From the NCBI GenBank assembly GCA_947484275.1, contig CANKOY010000033.1, forward strand, positions 1 through 40,790: a stretch of 40,790 nucleotides of DNA, given 5' to 3'. Source of the stretch: Planctomycetota bacterium. Its GTDB lineage: Bacteria; Planctomycetota; UBA1135; GCA-002686595. Shown piece after piece: positions 19,392-27,466 of this stretch (the first letter of the stretch is position 1; each line of letters starts with the position of its first letter). The position numbers and the translations under genes are program-made. The notes below the pieces were generated by a model, which worked only from the letters and a program-made list of their open reading frames with translations, ran no database searches and had not been told where the DNA came from.

Positions 19392-21749
19392 TTAGGGCCC
19401 GATCACGAACTCCAACGCATCGGTCAGGGTGATGTTGTTTGGCGCGGCGAAGCCCTGGTCGCGGCCCCAGTACTGAGCCTGGACCGTGGCGCCAGCGATC
19501 AGGCCCACATCGATACCTGAGGCGATCACCGTATTGAAGTCGACCGAGAGGCCGCCGCTGCAGTTGTTGCCCGTGGGCCTACCGCCGGCGGTCTGAATGG
19601 CCGTGCGCTTGATCCGCTGCGCGAGGCACAGCACGCCGCCGCCGAAGGGCGTCGCGGCGCGTCCCGCGCGGCTGAACAAGAGCAGGCCAGGCTTGTTGTT
19701 GCGCAGTTCGCTTGCGGTGATCTGGAAACCCTCGACGCGCGTGGCGCTGGGCTCGCCGAACCAGCCGATTGCCGGAACGCAGCCCAGAGAGTTGGTTTTC
19801 GCCGTGCAGTAGATCACCGGCTGCTTCGTGCCCCATTGGGCCCGCGCGATCACCTCAGGCGCGGCCATGCCCGTGGCGAACCAGGCGTCGAGCATGTCCT
19901 GTCCGACGGTGGCCAGGGACAGGATTGCGCCGTTGTTAGCCAGGTTCAGGAACTGCATGTACTCCCAGCTCGTCGGCTGGTAGAGCAGCTCGATGTCCGC
20001 GCGGCTCGCGCCCGCAGGCGGAGCGAGCGCGATGTCGCTCCAGTGCTGGTAGTAACCGCCGGGGCCCGGATTGCCGAACTGTGTCGGCGGCACGGGCAGG
20101 GCGTTGTAGGTGCGCGCATCGTCGTAGCTCAACTTGAACGGCGGGATGCGGTTGTCCGACATCTGCGTGTTGTTGAGCACGAAGTGGAAGGTCTCATGCT
20201 CCGTGCCGGGCGCAGTGGCCGCGAGACCCGCGAGGGTCATCGTCACCGCTCCGCTCAGGCGATCGAAGGACAGGGGCAGGGAACCCGGAACTCCGAATCC
20301 GAGCAGTTGCTGGGCCCACTGTTGGGTCATGCCGTTGATCACTTGGACCACGTGCGTGTTCGGGTCGTGGGGCGCGAGCAGCGTGTCCACCTGAGTCGGC
20401 TGTCCGGCCACTTGGGCCGTGATCGCACCGTACTCACCATCCGTGCGCAGGATGCCGTTCGCGCCGTCGTACCAGCGCACGCGCACCCACATGCGGCGAC
20501 CCTCCGGGTAGCCGGTGATCAGTTTGTGCCCGGTGCGGTTGACGATGCGCAGCGTATTGCCGGTGACCGTCATGCCCGCGGCGTCATTGAGCGTCTCCAC
20601 CGCGCGCAGGGCGCCCGCATCCAGGGCCGCGATCTGCTCGGGCGAGAAGGGGTACTCTCTGCGCAGGCGACCCTGGGCATCCAGCCACTGCATGACCCGG
20701 CCCATCCAGTAGTTGCCGCCCGTCATGTCGTGCTTGGGATTGTCCGGCCGCTCCGGGGAGAAGGGCAGGTTGCACGCTGCGCCAAGGACCGGGCGCATGT
20801 GGCAGGACTGGCAACTGAACAGGCGCACCGTTCCGTCGAGGTAGTTGCCGCTGGGGTCGGCCATCACGGCCGCGTCGAAAGCCTTGCGAATCGAGCCCGA
20901 CTTAAGTTCCGACGGCAGCTGGTGGAAGTCGCCCACTTTCAGTGTCGCAAGGGCGTTCGCGCGGTGCTCGCTCCCTGTGCGTTCGACGACACCGTACTGG
21001 TGCGGGAAGTTCTTGAAGGCTGCCTTGTCGGTCACGGGCGCCCCGGGAATGCCGCTGAACTGACCCGGCGCCAAGGGCAACGGGGCACCATTGTTGTGCG
21101 CCAGGTCGCCGGTCACCGGATTGGACACGTCGTGGCAGGTGGCGCACAGATCGGCGCTGCGGTGCAGTTTCGACTGCTTCCAGGTGTGGGGAGTCTGCGG
21201 ATCGCTGTAGGGACCGAGTTTTTCGCTGCCGCCCCAGAGCACGTACATGCCACTGCCGCGGAAGGCCTTCTTGGGATTGCCGCCGTCGTTGGCAATGAAC
21301 GGCGCGTTCTGGACGCCGACGTGTTCGGAGTCGTCGGGATTGGTCAGTTTGTGGCAAACGTCGCAACTGACCCCCTCGAGGTCCGACGTTGCTAGCCCCG
21401 AGCCGTCTGTGGGCGTGGAGCGCCCGTCGACCCAGCCCTTGACCACGTGGCAGCGCAGGCACAGGTCGCCAGAGCCCTGGAATCCCTGCTCGGCGATCGC
21501 CAACGCCGCCCAGAACATCGGGTCCGAGGAAGCATGGCCCATCATGCTGCCCTGCCAGTTGAACCAAGGTTCGCTGTCAGGATTGACGTTCGAGTGGCAG
21601 AAGCCGCAGTTCCAAGACGGCGTCGGCGGGATGATCTCCTGCGGCTGCGTGCCCGGCATCTGGACGTCCGTGGGGACCGTCTGGGCAGCGAAGGACGCGA
21701 GGGCGAGCAGGACGGCGGCGACCGCCGGGGCCAGTTTGGAAAAACGCAT
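19392..21749 (-). CDS. Secreted pentahaem cytochrome c with C-terminal planctomycete module
   Basis: 785 residues from ATG 21749, which begins a clear signal peptide (MRFSKLAPAVAAVLLALASFAAQ); the frame is open to 21878 but that part is not signal-like. Five CXXCH haem sites at residues 48, 97, 129, 202 and 313 (CGFCH, CLRCH, CDVCH, CATCH, CQSCH). The middle region resembles cytochrome c554-like multihaem proteins but carries no sixth motif. Residues about 655-785 form the module shared with two other places in the window: CTAKTNSLGC, NNKPGLLLFS, FGGGVLCL, then QYWGRDQG and DALEFVIGP at the end. An electron-transfer role outside the cytoplasm is likely; partner enzymes are not in the window. 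Confidence 0.9.
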   Translation of the reverse strand: MRFSKLAPAVAAVLLALASFAAQTVPTDVQMPGTQPQEIIPPTPSWNCGFCHSNVNPDSEPWFNWQGSMMGHASSDPMFWAALAIAEQGFQGSGDLCLRCHVVKGWVDGRSTPTDGSGLATSDLEGVSCDVCHKLTNPDDSEHVGVQNAPFIANDGGNPKKAFRGSGMYVLWGGSEKLGPYSDPQTPHTWKQSKLHRSADLCATCHDVSNPVTGDLAHNNGAPLPLAPGQFSGIPGAPVTDKAAFKNFPHQYGVVERTGSEHRANALATLKVGDFHQLPSELKSGSIRKAFDAAVMADPSGNYLDGTVRLFSCQSCHMRPVLGAACNLPFSPERPDNPKHDMTGGNYWMGRVMQWLDAQGRLRREYPFSPEQIAALDAGALRAVETLNDAAGMTVTGNTLRIVNRTGHKLITGYPEGRRMWVRVRWYDGANGILRTDGEYGAITAQVAGQPTQVDTLLAPHDPNTHVVQVINGMTQQWAQQLLGFGVPGSLPLSFDRLSGAVTMTLAGLAATAPGTEHETFHFVLNNTQMSDNRIPPFKLSYDDARTYNALPVPPTQFGNPGPGGYYQHWSDIALAPPAGASRADIELLYQPTSWEYMQFLNLANNGAILSLATVGQDMLDAWFATGMAAPEVIARAQWGTKQPVIYCTAKTNSLGCVPAIGWFGEPSATRVEGFQITASELRNNKPGLLLFSRAGRAATPFGGGVLCLAQRIKRTAIQTAGGRPTGNNCSGGLSVDFNTVIASGIDVGLIAGATVQAQYWGRDQGFAAPNNITLTDALEFVIGP

Positions 21750-21875
21750 GCGGAGAGTTCGGCTCAAAGTGAGTGGGCTCAGGGCGCTAACCCTCAAGAG
21801 TACCTTGAACCGCGCATTCCGGGTCGCGAGCTTCGGCACCCTGGAACAATTTTCCGTGTGCTGGGGTGGAGCGCC

Positions 21876-21897
21876 CACCGGACGCTGCAGTCCGGTG
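21876..21897 (-). terminator. Hairpin downstream of the LemA/TPM operon
   Basis: Perfect 8-bp stem CACCGGAC/GTCCGGTG with a 6-base loop, 19 bp beyond the stop of the last gene of the minus-strand operon. It has no strong T-tract on the transcribed strand, so termination activity is uncertain. Confidence 0.35.
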
Positions 21898-21916
21898 ACA
21901 TTTCCTCCATGCGGGC

Positions 21917-22702
21917 TTATTCGCGGCGCACAATTGCCGCGTCAGCGAGGCGATTTTGACGCTCGGGTCCAGGAGGGAATGCGACCTCCATGCCGCGCGC
22001 GCTGGCTTCGAGTCCGGCCACCAATCCGTCGCCAAGGCGACCGGCGCGCACCCCGCCGAGCACGCGCTCCACGACCTCGGGCCAGCGAGCGGGCCCGTGG
22101 GCTTCTACCGCGGGGCCACTGGCCAAGACCACCACGCGGTGCTCGAAGAGCGACACGAACACGACCACCAGGGCGGAGGCGGGGTCCAGCCCTCGGGAAA
22201 GGCGCGAGAGTTCGATCAACGCCTGTTCACCGGCAGTGGCGTCGGCGCGAACGCTGCTCAAGAACCAGCGTCGATAGTCGGTGCAAATCTGCGTGAATCC
22301 CAGGCCCAGGGTGATCAGCAGAAGTTCTGCGCCACCCAGGGCCACGAACCCGCGCGCCGGCAGCCAAGGAAGCAAGCAGATGTTGGCGAGCAGTGCGAAG
22401 GTTGCTGCACCGAGCAGCAGCGTGTGGGTCTGAGGATCCGAGCGCTCGACAACCACGGGGACGACTTCGGCAGAGGTGCCCGCTTCGATGTCGCGAATCG
22501 CCGCGCGCACGCGATCCAGCTCGGCGGGAGTCATGACATTCACGGCGCGATATCGGGAGCGAGCACGGTAGGCGCGCACCAGGCAAATGCCCACGAAGAG
22601 TGCGAAGGCCCAGGGCAGGATCGTGAACAAAGGGCTGGCGGTCAGGGAGGATAAGTCGCCTGACGCATCCCAATCCGAAGATGTCTGAGCGAAGCTCACC
22701 AT
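21917..22702 (-). CDS. TPM-domain-like membrane protein
   Basis: 261 residues, third gene of a LemA-TPM-TPM string. One TM near residues 25-43, then AIRDIEAGTSAEVVPVVVERS (the first beta-strand/helix of a TPM fold), two more hydrophobic spans (about 95-130, LLLGAATFALLANICLLPWL and ALGGAELLLITLGLGF) and the second TPM half with ALVVVFVSLFEHRVVVLASGPAV. The membrane hairpin splits the TPM domain, as in some YgcG/DUF paralogues. ATG at 22702 overlaps the stop of the preceding gene by 7 bases. Role unknown; TPM proteins have been linked to membrane-protein repair (photosystem II) and phosphatase activity in other organisms. Confidence 0.75.
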   Translation of the reverse strand: MVSFAQTSSDWDASGDLSSLTASPLFTILPWAFALFVGICLVRAYRARSRYRAVNVMTPAELDRVRAAIRDIEAGTSAEVVPVVVERSDPQTHTLLLGAATFALLANICLLPWLPARGFVALGGAELLLITLGLGFTQICTDYRRWFLSSVRADATAGEQALIELSRLSRGLDPASALVVVFVSLFEHRVVVLASGPAVEAHGPARWPEVVERVLGGVRAGRLGDGLVAGLEASARGMEVAFPPGPERQNRLADAAIVRRE

Positions 22703-23460
22703 CGGCCTGAAGCTCCTCCGCCTGAGAATCCACCGCCACCACCGAATCCGCTGAAACCGCCGCCACCGGAAAATCCGCCTCCGCCACTACGTCCGCCAGC
22801 GCTGAGACTTCCGAGCATCAGCGCCCACATTGGCATTCCCCCGGAGCCCGATCGGCCGGGCGGCCCGCCGCGCCGACCCCTGGAGCTCGCGATGGCGATG
22901 GCGAGGATCACCATGGCCAAAAGCATGGGCGCCAGCATCGAGGCGACCTGCTTGGCTTCCGGGCGACGGCCCCCGATGCCGCCGTAGTCGCCACCGATCG
23001 CCTTGTGCACGGCGACAACGCCCGCTTCGATCCCGCCGGCGAAGTCGCCCGACTTGAACTTGGGCACGATCACCTCGCGGATAATGCGCGATGCGATCGC
23101 GTCGGGAACCTCGCCCTCAAGACCGCGACCGACCTCGATGCGCACGCTGCGCTCCGCGCGTGCCACCACCAGAAGAGCGCCGTTGGAAGTTGCCTTCGAA
23201 CCGATACCCCATTCGCGGGCGGTCTTGCGTGCGAATTCCTCGATCGGCTCGCCGTTCAGGCTTTCCACGGTGAGCACCGCGATTTCGGCGCCCGAGGAGC
23301 CGCCGCGGTAGGACTCCATGCGCGCTTCGAGCGCCGTCTCGCGCTCCGCGGGGAGCATCCCGGCCAGGTCGGTCACCCAGCCGGCATTCTTGGGAAGGCC
23401 CGCGGAACCCTGTGCGAGCAGCGCGCACAGGCTGAGCAGAAAACCAAGCAGTGCGGTCAC
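22696..23460 (-). CDS. YgcG-type TPM-domain membrane protein
   Basis: 254 residues from GTG 23460, which overlaps the LemA stop as GTGA; the frame is open further upstream but only inside lemA. Signal peptide (VTALLGFLLSLCALLAQGSAG), TPM domain at about 24-160 (VTDLAGMLPAERETALEARM, GAEIAVLTVESLNG, GIGSKATSNGALLVVARAERSVRIEVGRG), one TM at about 185-205 (MLAPMLLAMVILAIAIASS), and a Gly/Ser/Phe-rich tail (repeats of GGGGFSG). This architecture is that of YgcG/Psb32-like proteins and is commonly encoded next to LemA. Confidence 0.9.
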   Translation of the reverse strand: MTALLGFLLSLCALLAQGSAGLPKNAGWVTDLAGMLPAERETALEARMESYRGGSSGAEIAVLTVESLNGEPIEEFARKTAREWGIGSKATSNGALLVVARAERSVRIEVGRGLEGEVPDAIASRIIREVIVPKFKSGDFAGGIEAGVVAVHKAIGGDYGGIGGRRPEAKQVASMLAPMLLAMVILAIAIASSRGRRGGPPGRSGSGGMPMWALMLGSLSAGGRSGGGGFSGGGGFSGFGGGGGFSGGGASGRW

Positions 23461-24113
23461 TGCTTCGAGCCGAAATCGACTTTCGGCACGGCGCGCTCGC
23501 CTTCCTCGGCGCTGTACTGGGCGATTTCCTTGAAGTTGAACATTCCGCCGATGACGTTGCCGGGGAATGAGCGCAACTTCGTGTTGTAGTCGCGCACCGC
23601 AGCGGTCCAATCCGTGCGTGCGACGTTGATTCGATTCTCGGTGCCCTCAAGCTGCGCCTGGAGATCCCCAAACTGCTGCGTCGCGCGCAGGGCCGGATAG
23701 TTTTCTGCCACAACCAGCAGGCGCGACAGCGCGCCGCCGAGCGATGCTTGCGCATCCAGGTAGGCCTGCATCTGAGCCGGATCCGTGACGTCGGCGGGCA
23801 GATTGGCGCGTCCAACGCTGGCGCGCGCGTCCACCAGTCCCTGCAGCGTCGTTTGCTCGAAATTCGCCGCGCCCTTGACGGTCTCCACCAGGTTCGGAAT
23901 CAGATCGAACCGACGTTTGTAGTTGCTGTCGAGCGCAGCCACCTTTTCTTCCACGGAGGTCTTGCGCGACTGCAAACCGTTGTAGGAGCCGATCGTGGAT
24001 GCGATTAGCAGCAGGATCAACCCGAGGATCACCACGACAGCGATCAGCGCGCCGCTGAGGGCGCCAGAGTTTGACGGGCGGGGAGTGGAGCCGGGACGGT
24101 GCAGAGTCTGCAT
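23457..24113 (-). CDS. lemA: LemA family protein
   Basis: 218 residues. One N-terminal TM (about 22-42, ALIAVVVILGLILLLIAS) followed by the LemA helical domain with YNGLQSRKTSVEEKVAALDSNYKRR and the signature FDLIPNLVETVKG, then VVAENYPALRA and the C-terminal RSFPGNVIGGMFNFKE. First gene of the three-gene overlapping operon lemA-TPM-TPM. LemA/YgcG pairs are widespread and membrane-associated, but their biochemical role is unresolved. Divergent from the olsB-like gene with 309 bp between. Confidence 0.94.
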   Translation of the reverse strand: MQTLHRPGSTPRPSNSGALSGALIAVVVILGLILLLIASTIGSYNGLQSRKTSVEEKVAALDSNYKRRFDLIPNLVETVKGAANFEQTTLQGLVDARASVGRANLPADVTDPAQMQAYLDAQASLGGALSRLLVVAENYPALRATQQFGDLQAQLEGTENRINVARTDWTAAVRDYNTKLRSFPGNVIGGMFNFKEIAQYSAEEGERAVPKVDFGSKQ

Positions 24114-24422
24114 GGATGCGAAAAGTGTTGGGTTCGCGACGGAACCGGGGTGGAACGGCCGCGCCAGTATGCGCTTTTGCGCTTCGCATTCATCGGCGGA
24201 GAAAAATCGTCCTCGAGCGGAGCAATTCCCTCGCCCCAGAGTTGATTCGCACAGGTGATTGTCGCGCCAATCCCGATGACTTGCGGGCCGAATTGACCAT
24301 CACAGACTCCGTGTCTACGATTTCGCCCGGGTGCAAACCAACTTCGTCGGTCACGATCCGCTGACACGGGCGAACCCGCAACCTAGGCCGCGCGCCGCAG
24401 TCCCTAACTCCAAGGAACAGCC
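24114..24422. other. Divergent intergenic region lemA / olsB-like
   Basis: 309 bp without a gene. Contains the candidate sigma70-type promoter at 24293-24321 that faces the acyltransferase genes. No strong inverted repeats or other motifs seen; the lemA promoter was not recognised. Confidence 0.6.
24293..24321 (+). promoter_or_regulatory. Candidate sigma70-type promoter for the acyltransferase operon
   Basis: TTGACC (24293-24298) and TACGAT (24316-24321) are separated by exactly 17 bp. Five of six and four of six positions fit the consensus. The olsB-like ATG is 101 bp downstream. Confidence 0.4.
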
Positions 24423-25292
24423 GTGGATTCAAGAGCGCCCGCGATCCTTCGCCAGAACGAGACGCCCGCACCACGAAGCTATCCAACGCACTTGCATTCG
24501 CGTCCGGAGGTCGTGCTGAGCGGCGGAACCTACGACGCGCGATTTGCCCGCGACGAGCGCGACCTCACGCGCATCCAAAAACTCCGCTTCGAGGTCTTCA
24601 ACCGCGAACTCGGCGAGGGCCTCGAAGAGTCCTGGGCCACAGAACTGGACCGCGACCCGTACGACCCCCATTGCCATCACTTGCTCGTGGAACACGTCGA
24701 GAGCGGCGAGCTCGTCGGCACCTACCGCCTTCAAACCCGTGAGATGGCCCTGGCGGGCATTGGCTTCTACACCGAATCCGAGTTCGATTTCTCGGCGATG
24801 CCCGCGGAGATGTTGGAGCGCTCGATCGAGACAGGTCGCGCCTGCGTCGAGAAGAATCACCGCAACGGCCGCGTGATCACGCTTCTGTGGAAAGGGCTGG
24901 CCAGTTACCTCGTGCACAACAAGAAGTCGATTCTCTTCGGATGCTGCTCCCTGACCTCGCAGGATCCACACGTGGGGCGGCAGACCTTCGATTTCCTCGA
25001 GCGCGGCGGTTTCGTGCATCCGCGCTACCGCACTCGGCCCACGGCGGAATTCGTGTGCTATCCGCCAGACTTCATTCCCGACCTGGACGTCTCGGTGAAA
25101 CTGCCGGCCTTGTTCGCGGCCTACCTGAAAATTGGAGCGCTGGTGACCGGCGAACCGGCACTGGATCGCGCGTTCAAGACCATCGACTTTCTGGCATTGC
25201 TCGACACGAACGTCTTGGATCCCGCGGTGCGGCGCACGTTCTATCGTCACACGGAAGAGGCTGCCGCGGACTCCACGGGAGATCCCGCATGA
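24423..25292 (+). CDS. olsB: OlsB-like GNAT N-acyltransferase (ornithine-lipid synthesis)
   Basis: 289 residues of the GNAT subfamily that transfers a 3-hydroxyacyl chain from ACP to the alpha-amino group of ornithine, giving lyso-ornithine lipid. Visible family features: YDARFARDERDLTRIQKLRFEVFNREL near residue 37, DPHCHHLLVEH, GTYRLQT, ETGRACVEKNHRNGRVITLLWKGLASYL and the C-terminal FLERGGFVHPRYRTRPTAE. The immediate downstream gene is a PlsC-like acyltransferase, the usual OlsA partner, which supports the call. ATG at 24423 has no strong Shine-Dalgarno. Other amino-acid acceptors (Gly, Gln, Ser) are possible; in some phyla OlsB relatives make glycine or glutamine lipids. Confidence 0.8.
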   Translation: MDSRAPAILRQNETPAPRSYPTHLHSRPEVVLSGGTYDARFARDERDLTRIQKLRFEVFNRELGEGLEESWATELDRDPYDPHCHHLLVEHVESGELVGTYRLQTREMALAGIGFYTESEFDFSAMPAEMLERSIETGRACVEKNHRNGRVITLLWKGLASYLVHNKKSILFGCCSLTSQDPHVGRQTFDFLERGGFVHPRYRTRPTAEFVCYPPDFIPDLDVSVKLPALFAAYLKIGALVTGEPALDRAFKTIDFLALLDTNVLDPAVRRTFYRHTEEAAADSTGDPA

Positions 25293-25311
25293 GCCGGGGC
25301 GTGTACAAAGG

Positions 25312-26076
25312 GTGAGTCATCTGCGCGCCCTCGTGCGCTTGCCCCTCATTGTTGCGCTGACCGCGGGCATCTCCGCGTCTTGGTGCGTCGGCAGGATTTT
25401 GTTCGGCTCCCGCTCGCCGCGCGGACTTGCTTGGAGACGGAGCGCTCAGCGGTACTGGGCGCGCTCGCTGGTGCGCATCCTGGGCGTGAAAATCGAAATC
25501 ACGGGTCCCATCCCTCCCGCACCCTGCATCCTGGTTTCAAATCACCTGGGCTACGTGGACATTCCCGTGCTGGGTTCGTGTCTGGACCTCGTGTTCGTTT
25601 CCAAGAGCGAAGTGCGCTCCTGGCCGCTGATCGGCGCCGGTGCTGCCTCGATGGGGACGATATTCATCGATCGCGAATCGCGCCGCTCGATCCCACGGGT
25701 CAACGCGCACATCAAGTCCGCCCTGGAGTCTCGCGACCGCGTGCTGTTCTTCCCCGAGGGCACGAGCACTGGCGGGGATGGCATCCTGCCCTTCAAGTCC
25801 TCGCTGCTGGAGCCCGCTTCGCAAAGCGGCTATCCTGTTTACTGTGCTGCGGTGCGCTATTCCACTCAACCCGGTGATCCGCGCGCGTCCGAGTCTGTTT
25901 GTTGGTGGGGCAATATGGACTTCACCCCACACGCTTTTCGGCTCTTGCGCTTGTCCCATTTTCGTGCCCAGGTCGTATTCCATCCCGAGCCGAGCGGCGG
26001 CGCAGGCCGCAAGCTGTTGGCGGAGCGCACCGAGTCGCTCGTCACGGGTCTGCACCGGCAGCTGATGGAAACCTGA
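25312..26076 (+). CDS. olsA: 1-acyl-glycerol-3-phosphate acyltransferase family, probable OlsA
   Basis: 254 residues of the PlsC fold. HX4D motif NHLGYVD (H78-D83), FIDRES (block II), FFPEGTSTGG (147-155, block III) and a Pro-rich block IV region near VYCAAVRY. One or two N-terminal hydrophobic segments (about 7-24) anchor it. GTG start at 25312, 19 bp after the olsB-like stop. Because of the neighbour it is more likely the O-acyltransferase that completes an amino-acid lipid than housekeeping PlsC, but sequence alone does not decide. Confidence 0.85.
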   Translation: MSHLRALVRLPLIVALTAGISASWCVGRILFGSRSPRGLAWRRSAQRYWARSLVRILGVKIEITGPIPPAPCILVSNHLGYVDIPVLGSCLDLVFVSKSEVRSWPLIGAGAASMGTIFIDRESRRSIPRVNAHIKSALESRDRVLFFPEGTSTGGDGILPFKSSLLEPASQSGYPVYCAAVRYSTQPGDPRASESVCWWGNMDFTPHAFRLLRLSHFRAQVVFHPEPSGGAGRKLLAERTESLVTGLHRQLMET

Positions 26077-26082
26077 ATCCTC

Positions 26083-26640
26083 ATGCGCACGAACACGTTA
26101 CTCGCCGAACGCAATCAGGCTCTTCTGGCCCAGGCGCTCCAGCTTCTGCAGCAGTTGCCCGAGGAGTTGTACAGCGCGCGCCCGCCGCACTTTGAGCGCG
26201 GCGGCATCGGGACCCACATCCGGCACGTGCTCGATCATTACGATGCGTTCCTCGATGGCCTCGACGCGGGGCGCATCGACTACGACGCCCGCGAGCGGGA
26301 TCCGCGGACTGAATGCGAAATCAGCCTGGGTCGGGCGCGGCTGTCTTCCACAATCGCTCGCATGGGCGCGGTGTTCGCGCGCCAAGACGTCGGCGCTCTG
26401 GGCGCCCAGCGCGCGATTCAGGTCGCGATGGAACTCGGCGGAGGCCCCGCCGGCACACGCAGCACGAGCCAATCCAGCGTCGGACGCGAACTCCAGTACC
26501 TCGTGGCGCACACGGTGCACCACTTCGCGCTGCTGGCGGTGGTCCTGCGCCAGTTCGGCCACGAACCCGGCCCAGAATTCGGAGTGGCACCTTCGACCCT
26601 GCGGCATGAAGAGACCAGTCGCGGAGCATGTGCACACTGA
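26083..26640 (+). CDS. DinB-fold protein
   Basis: 185 residues, mostly helical. Three potential metal-binding His clusters in the DinB pattern: GTHIRHVLDHYDAFLDGLD near residues 44-60 and AHTVHHFALLAVVLRQFG near residues 139-156. DinB-fold proteins include damage-inducible proteins and thiol S-transferases (bacillithiol, mycothiol) with a mononuclear metal. ATG 26083 is 6 bp after the acyltransferase stop, and its 3' end overlaps the next gene by 13 bp, so it sits inside the lipid operon. Specific reaction unknown. Confidence 0.75.
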   Translation: MRTNTLLAERNQALLAQALQLLQQLPEELYSARPPHFERGGIGTHIRHVLDHYDAFLDGLDAGRIDYDARERDPRTECEISLGRARLSSTIARMGAVFARQDVGALGAQRAIQVAMELGGGPAGTRSTSQSSVGRELQYLVAHTVHHFALLAVVLRQFGHEPGPEFGVAPSTLRHEETSRGACAH

Positions 26641-27377
26641 GCTTTGGTCCAGCGCCTGAGGGCTACTTCGTGTCCTTCAGCCGCGATGAACTGCGCACAC
26701 GCGCGGCGGGGCTGGGTCCGCGCGCGATCGAACGCGGCGGCTTGCGCGTGGTCCTGCCGATAGACGCAGACGCCGGAGGATCCTGGATTGCGGCCAACGA
26801 AGCGGGCACCACGGTCGCGCTGCTCAACGGCTATCGGTTCCAGAGCGCGCAAGCCGAGCGCGCTCCGCCTGAAGCTGGTTGGATCACCCGCGGCAGGCTC
26901 GTGGTTGAACTCAGCGACGCCGCGGACCTCGGCGACGTGGAAGGCCGCATCCACGGGCGCGACCTTTGGAACTTTCGGCCATTCGAGCTGGCAGCCTTCG
27001 ACAGCAGCGGGGCAGCAGCCCTGTTCAGCTGGAATGGAATCGAACTTCTGCGCCGGGAGCTCGGCCCCGCGGATCGCCCCCTGGTCTCGTCCTCCTTCGA
27101 CGACCCCGGGGTCAGGCAAGCGCGTCGCGCACTCTTCGCGCGCATGGTCACGCCTGAGGCGGGCGAGGCGGACGTGGTCCGCTTTCATACAAGCCACGAT
27201 CCCGAGCGCGGTCCCTACTCGCCCTGCATGCATCGACCGGACGCGCAGACCGTGAGTTTCACACTCGTGCGCGTCAGCGCGGCGGCCGTCGAGATGCGCC
27301 ATCGTCCCGGTTCGCCCTGCGCGACTGAGGAGGAGCAGTGCGTTCGCCTGACGCGCGCTGGGGCAACCCGTCCATGA
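26628..27377 (+). CDS. NRDE / TANGO2-family protein
   Basis: 249 residues. It starts with MCTLSFGP, giving a Cys2 that fits the Ntn-hydrolase-like nucleophile of the TANGO2 (transport and Golgi organisation 2) family, and carries FSRDELRTR where most members have NRDE. Later segments GGSWIAANEAGTTVALLNGY and DRPLVSSSFDDPGVRQAR are typical of the family. No signal peptide. The start overlaps the DinB-fold gene by 13 bp. In eukaryotes the family is connected to lipid and haem handling, but no reaction is established. Confidence 0.88.
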   Translation: MCTLSFGPAPEGYFVSFSRDELRTRAAGLGPRAIERGGLRVVLPIDADAGGSWIAANEAGTTVALLNGYRFQSAQAERAPPEAGWITRGRLVVELSDAADLGDVEGRIHGRDLWNFRPFELAAFDSSGAAALFSWNGIELLRRELGPADRPLVSSSFDDPGVRQARRALFARMVTPEAGEADVVRFHTSHDPERGPYSPCMHRPDAQTVSFTLVRVSAAAVEMRHRPGSPCATEEEQCVRLTRAGATRP

Positions 27378-27463
27378 AGTTCCAGTGCAGCTGCACCGCT
27401 TGGGGTCGCAGGGGGGAATCGCACGGGGGCGCCGGCCAGGGTGCGGCCGCCGCTTTCACCTGA
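27374..27463 (+). CDS. Possible 29-codon linker ORF
   Basis: ATG at 27374 overlaps the NRDE-family stop as ATGA, runs 29 codons (MKFQCSCTAW...) and ends 3 bp before the ATG of the DedA/ATP-grasp gene. It has two Cys in a CSC pattern and no recognisable domain. The position suggests it may couple translation through the 89-bp gap; it could equally be chance. Confidence 0.2.
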   Translation: MKFQCSCTAWGRRGESHGGAGQGAAAAFT

Positions 27464-27466
27464 TCC

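Noticed and set aside
19836..21395. 519-residue + strand ORF opposite the cytochrome
   Set aside because: Antisense shadow of a gene with five haem motifs; no protein-family features.
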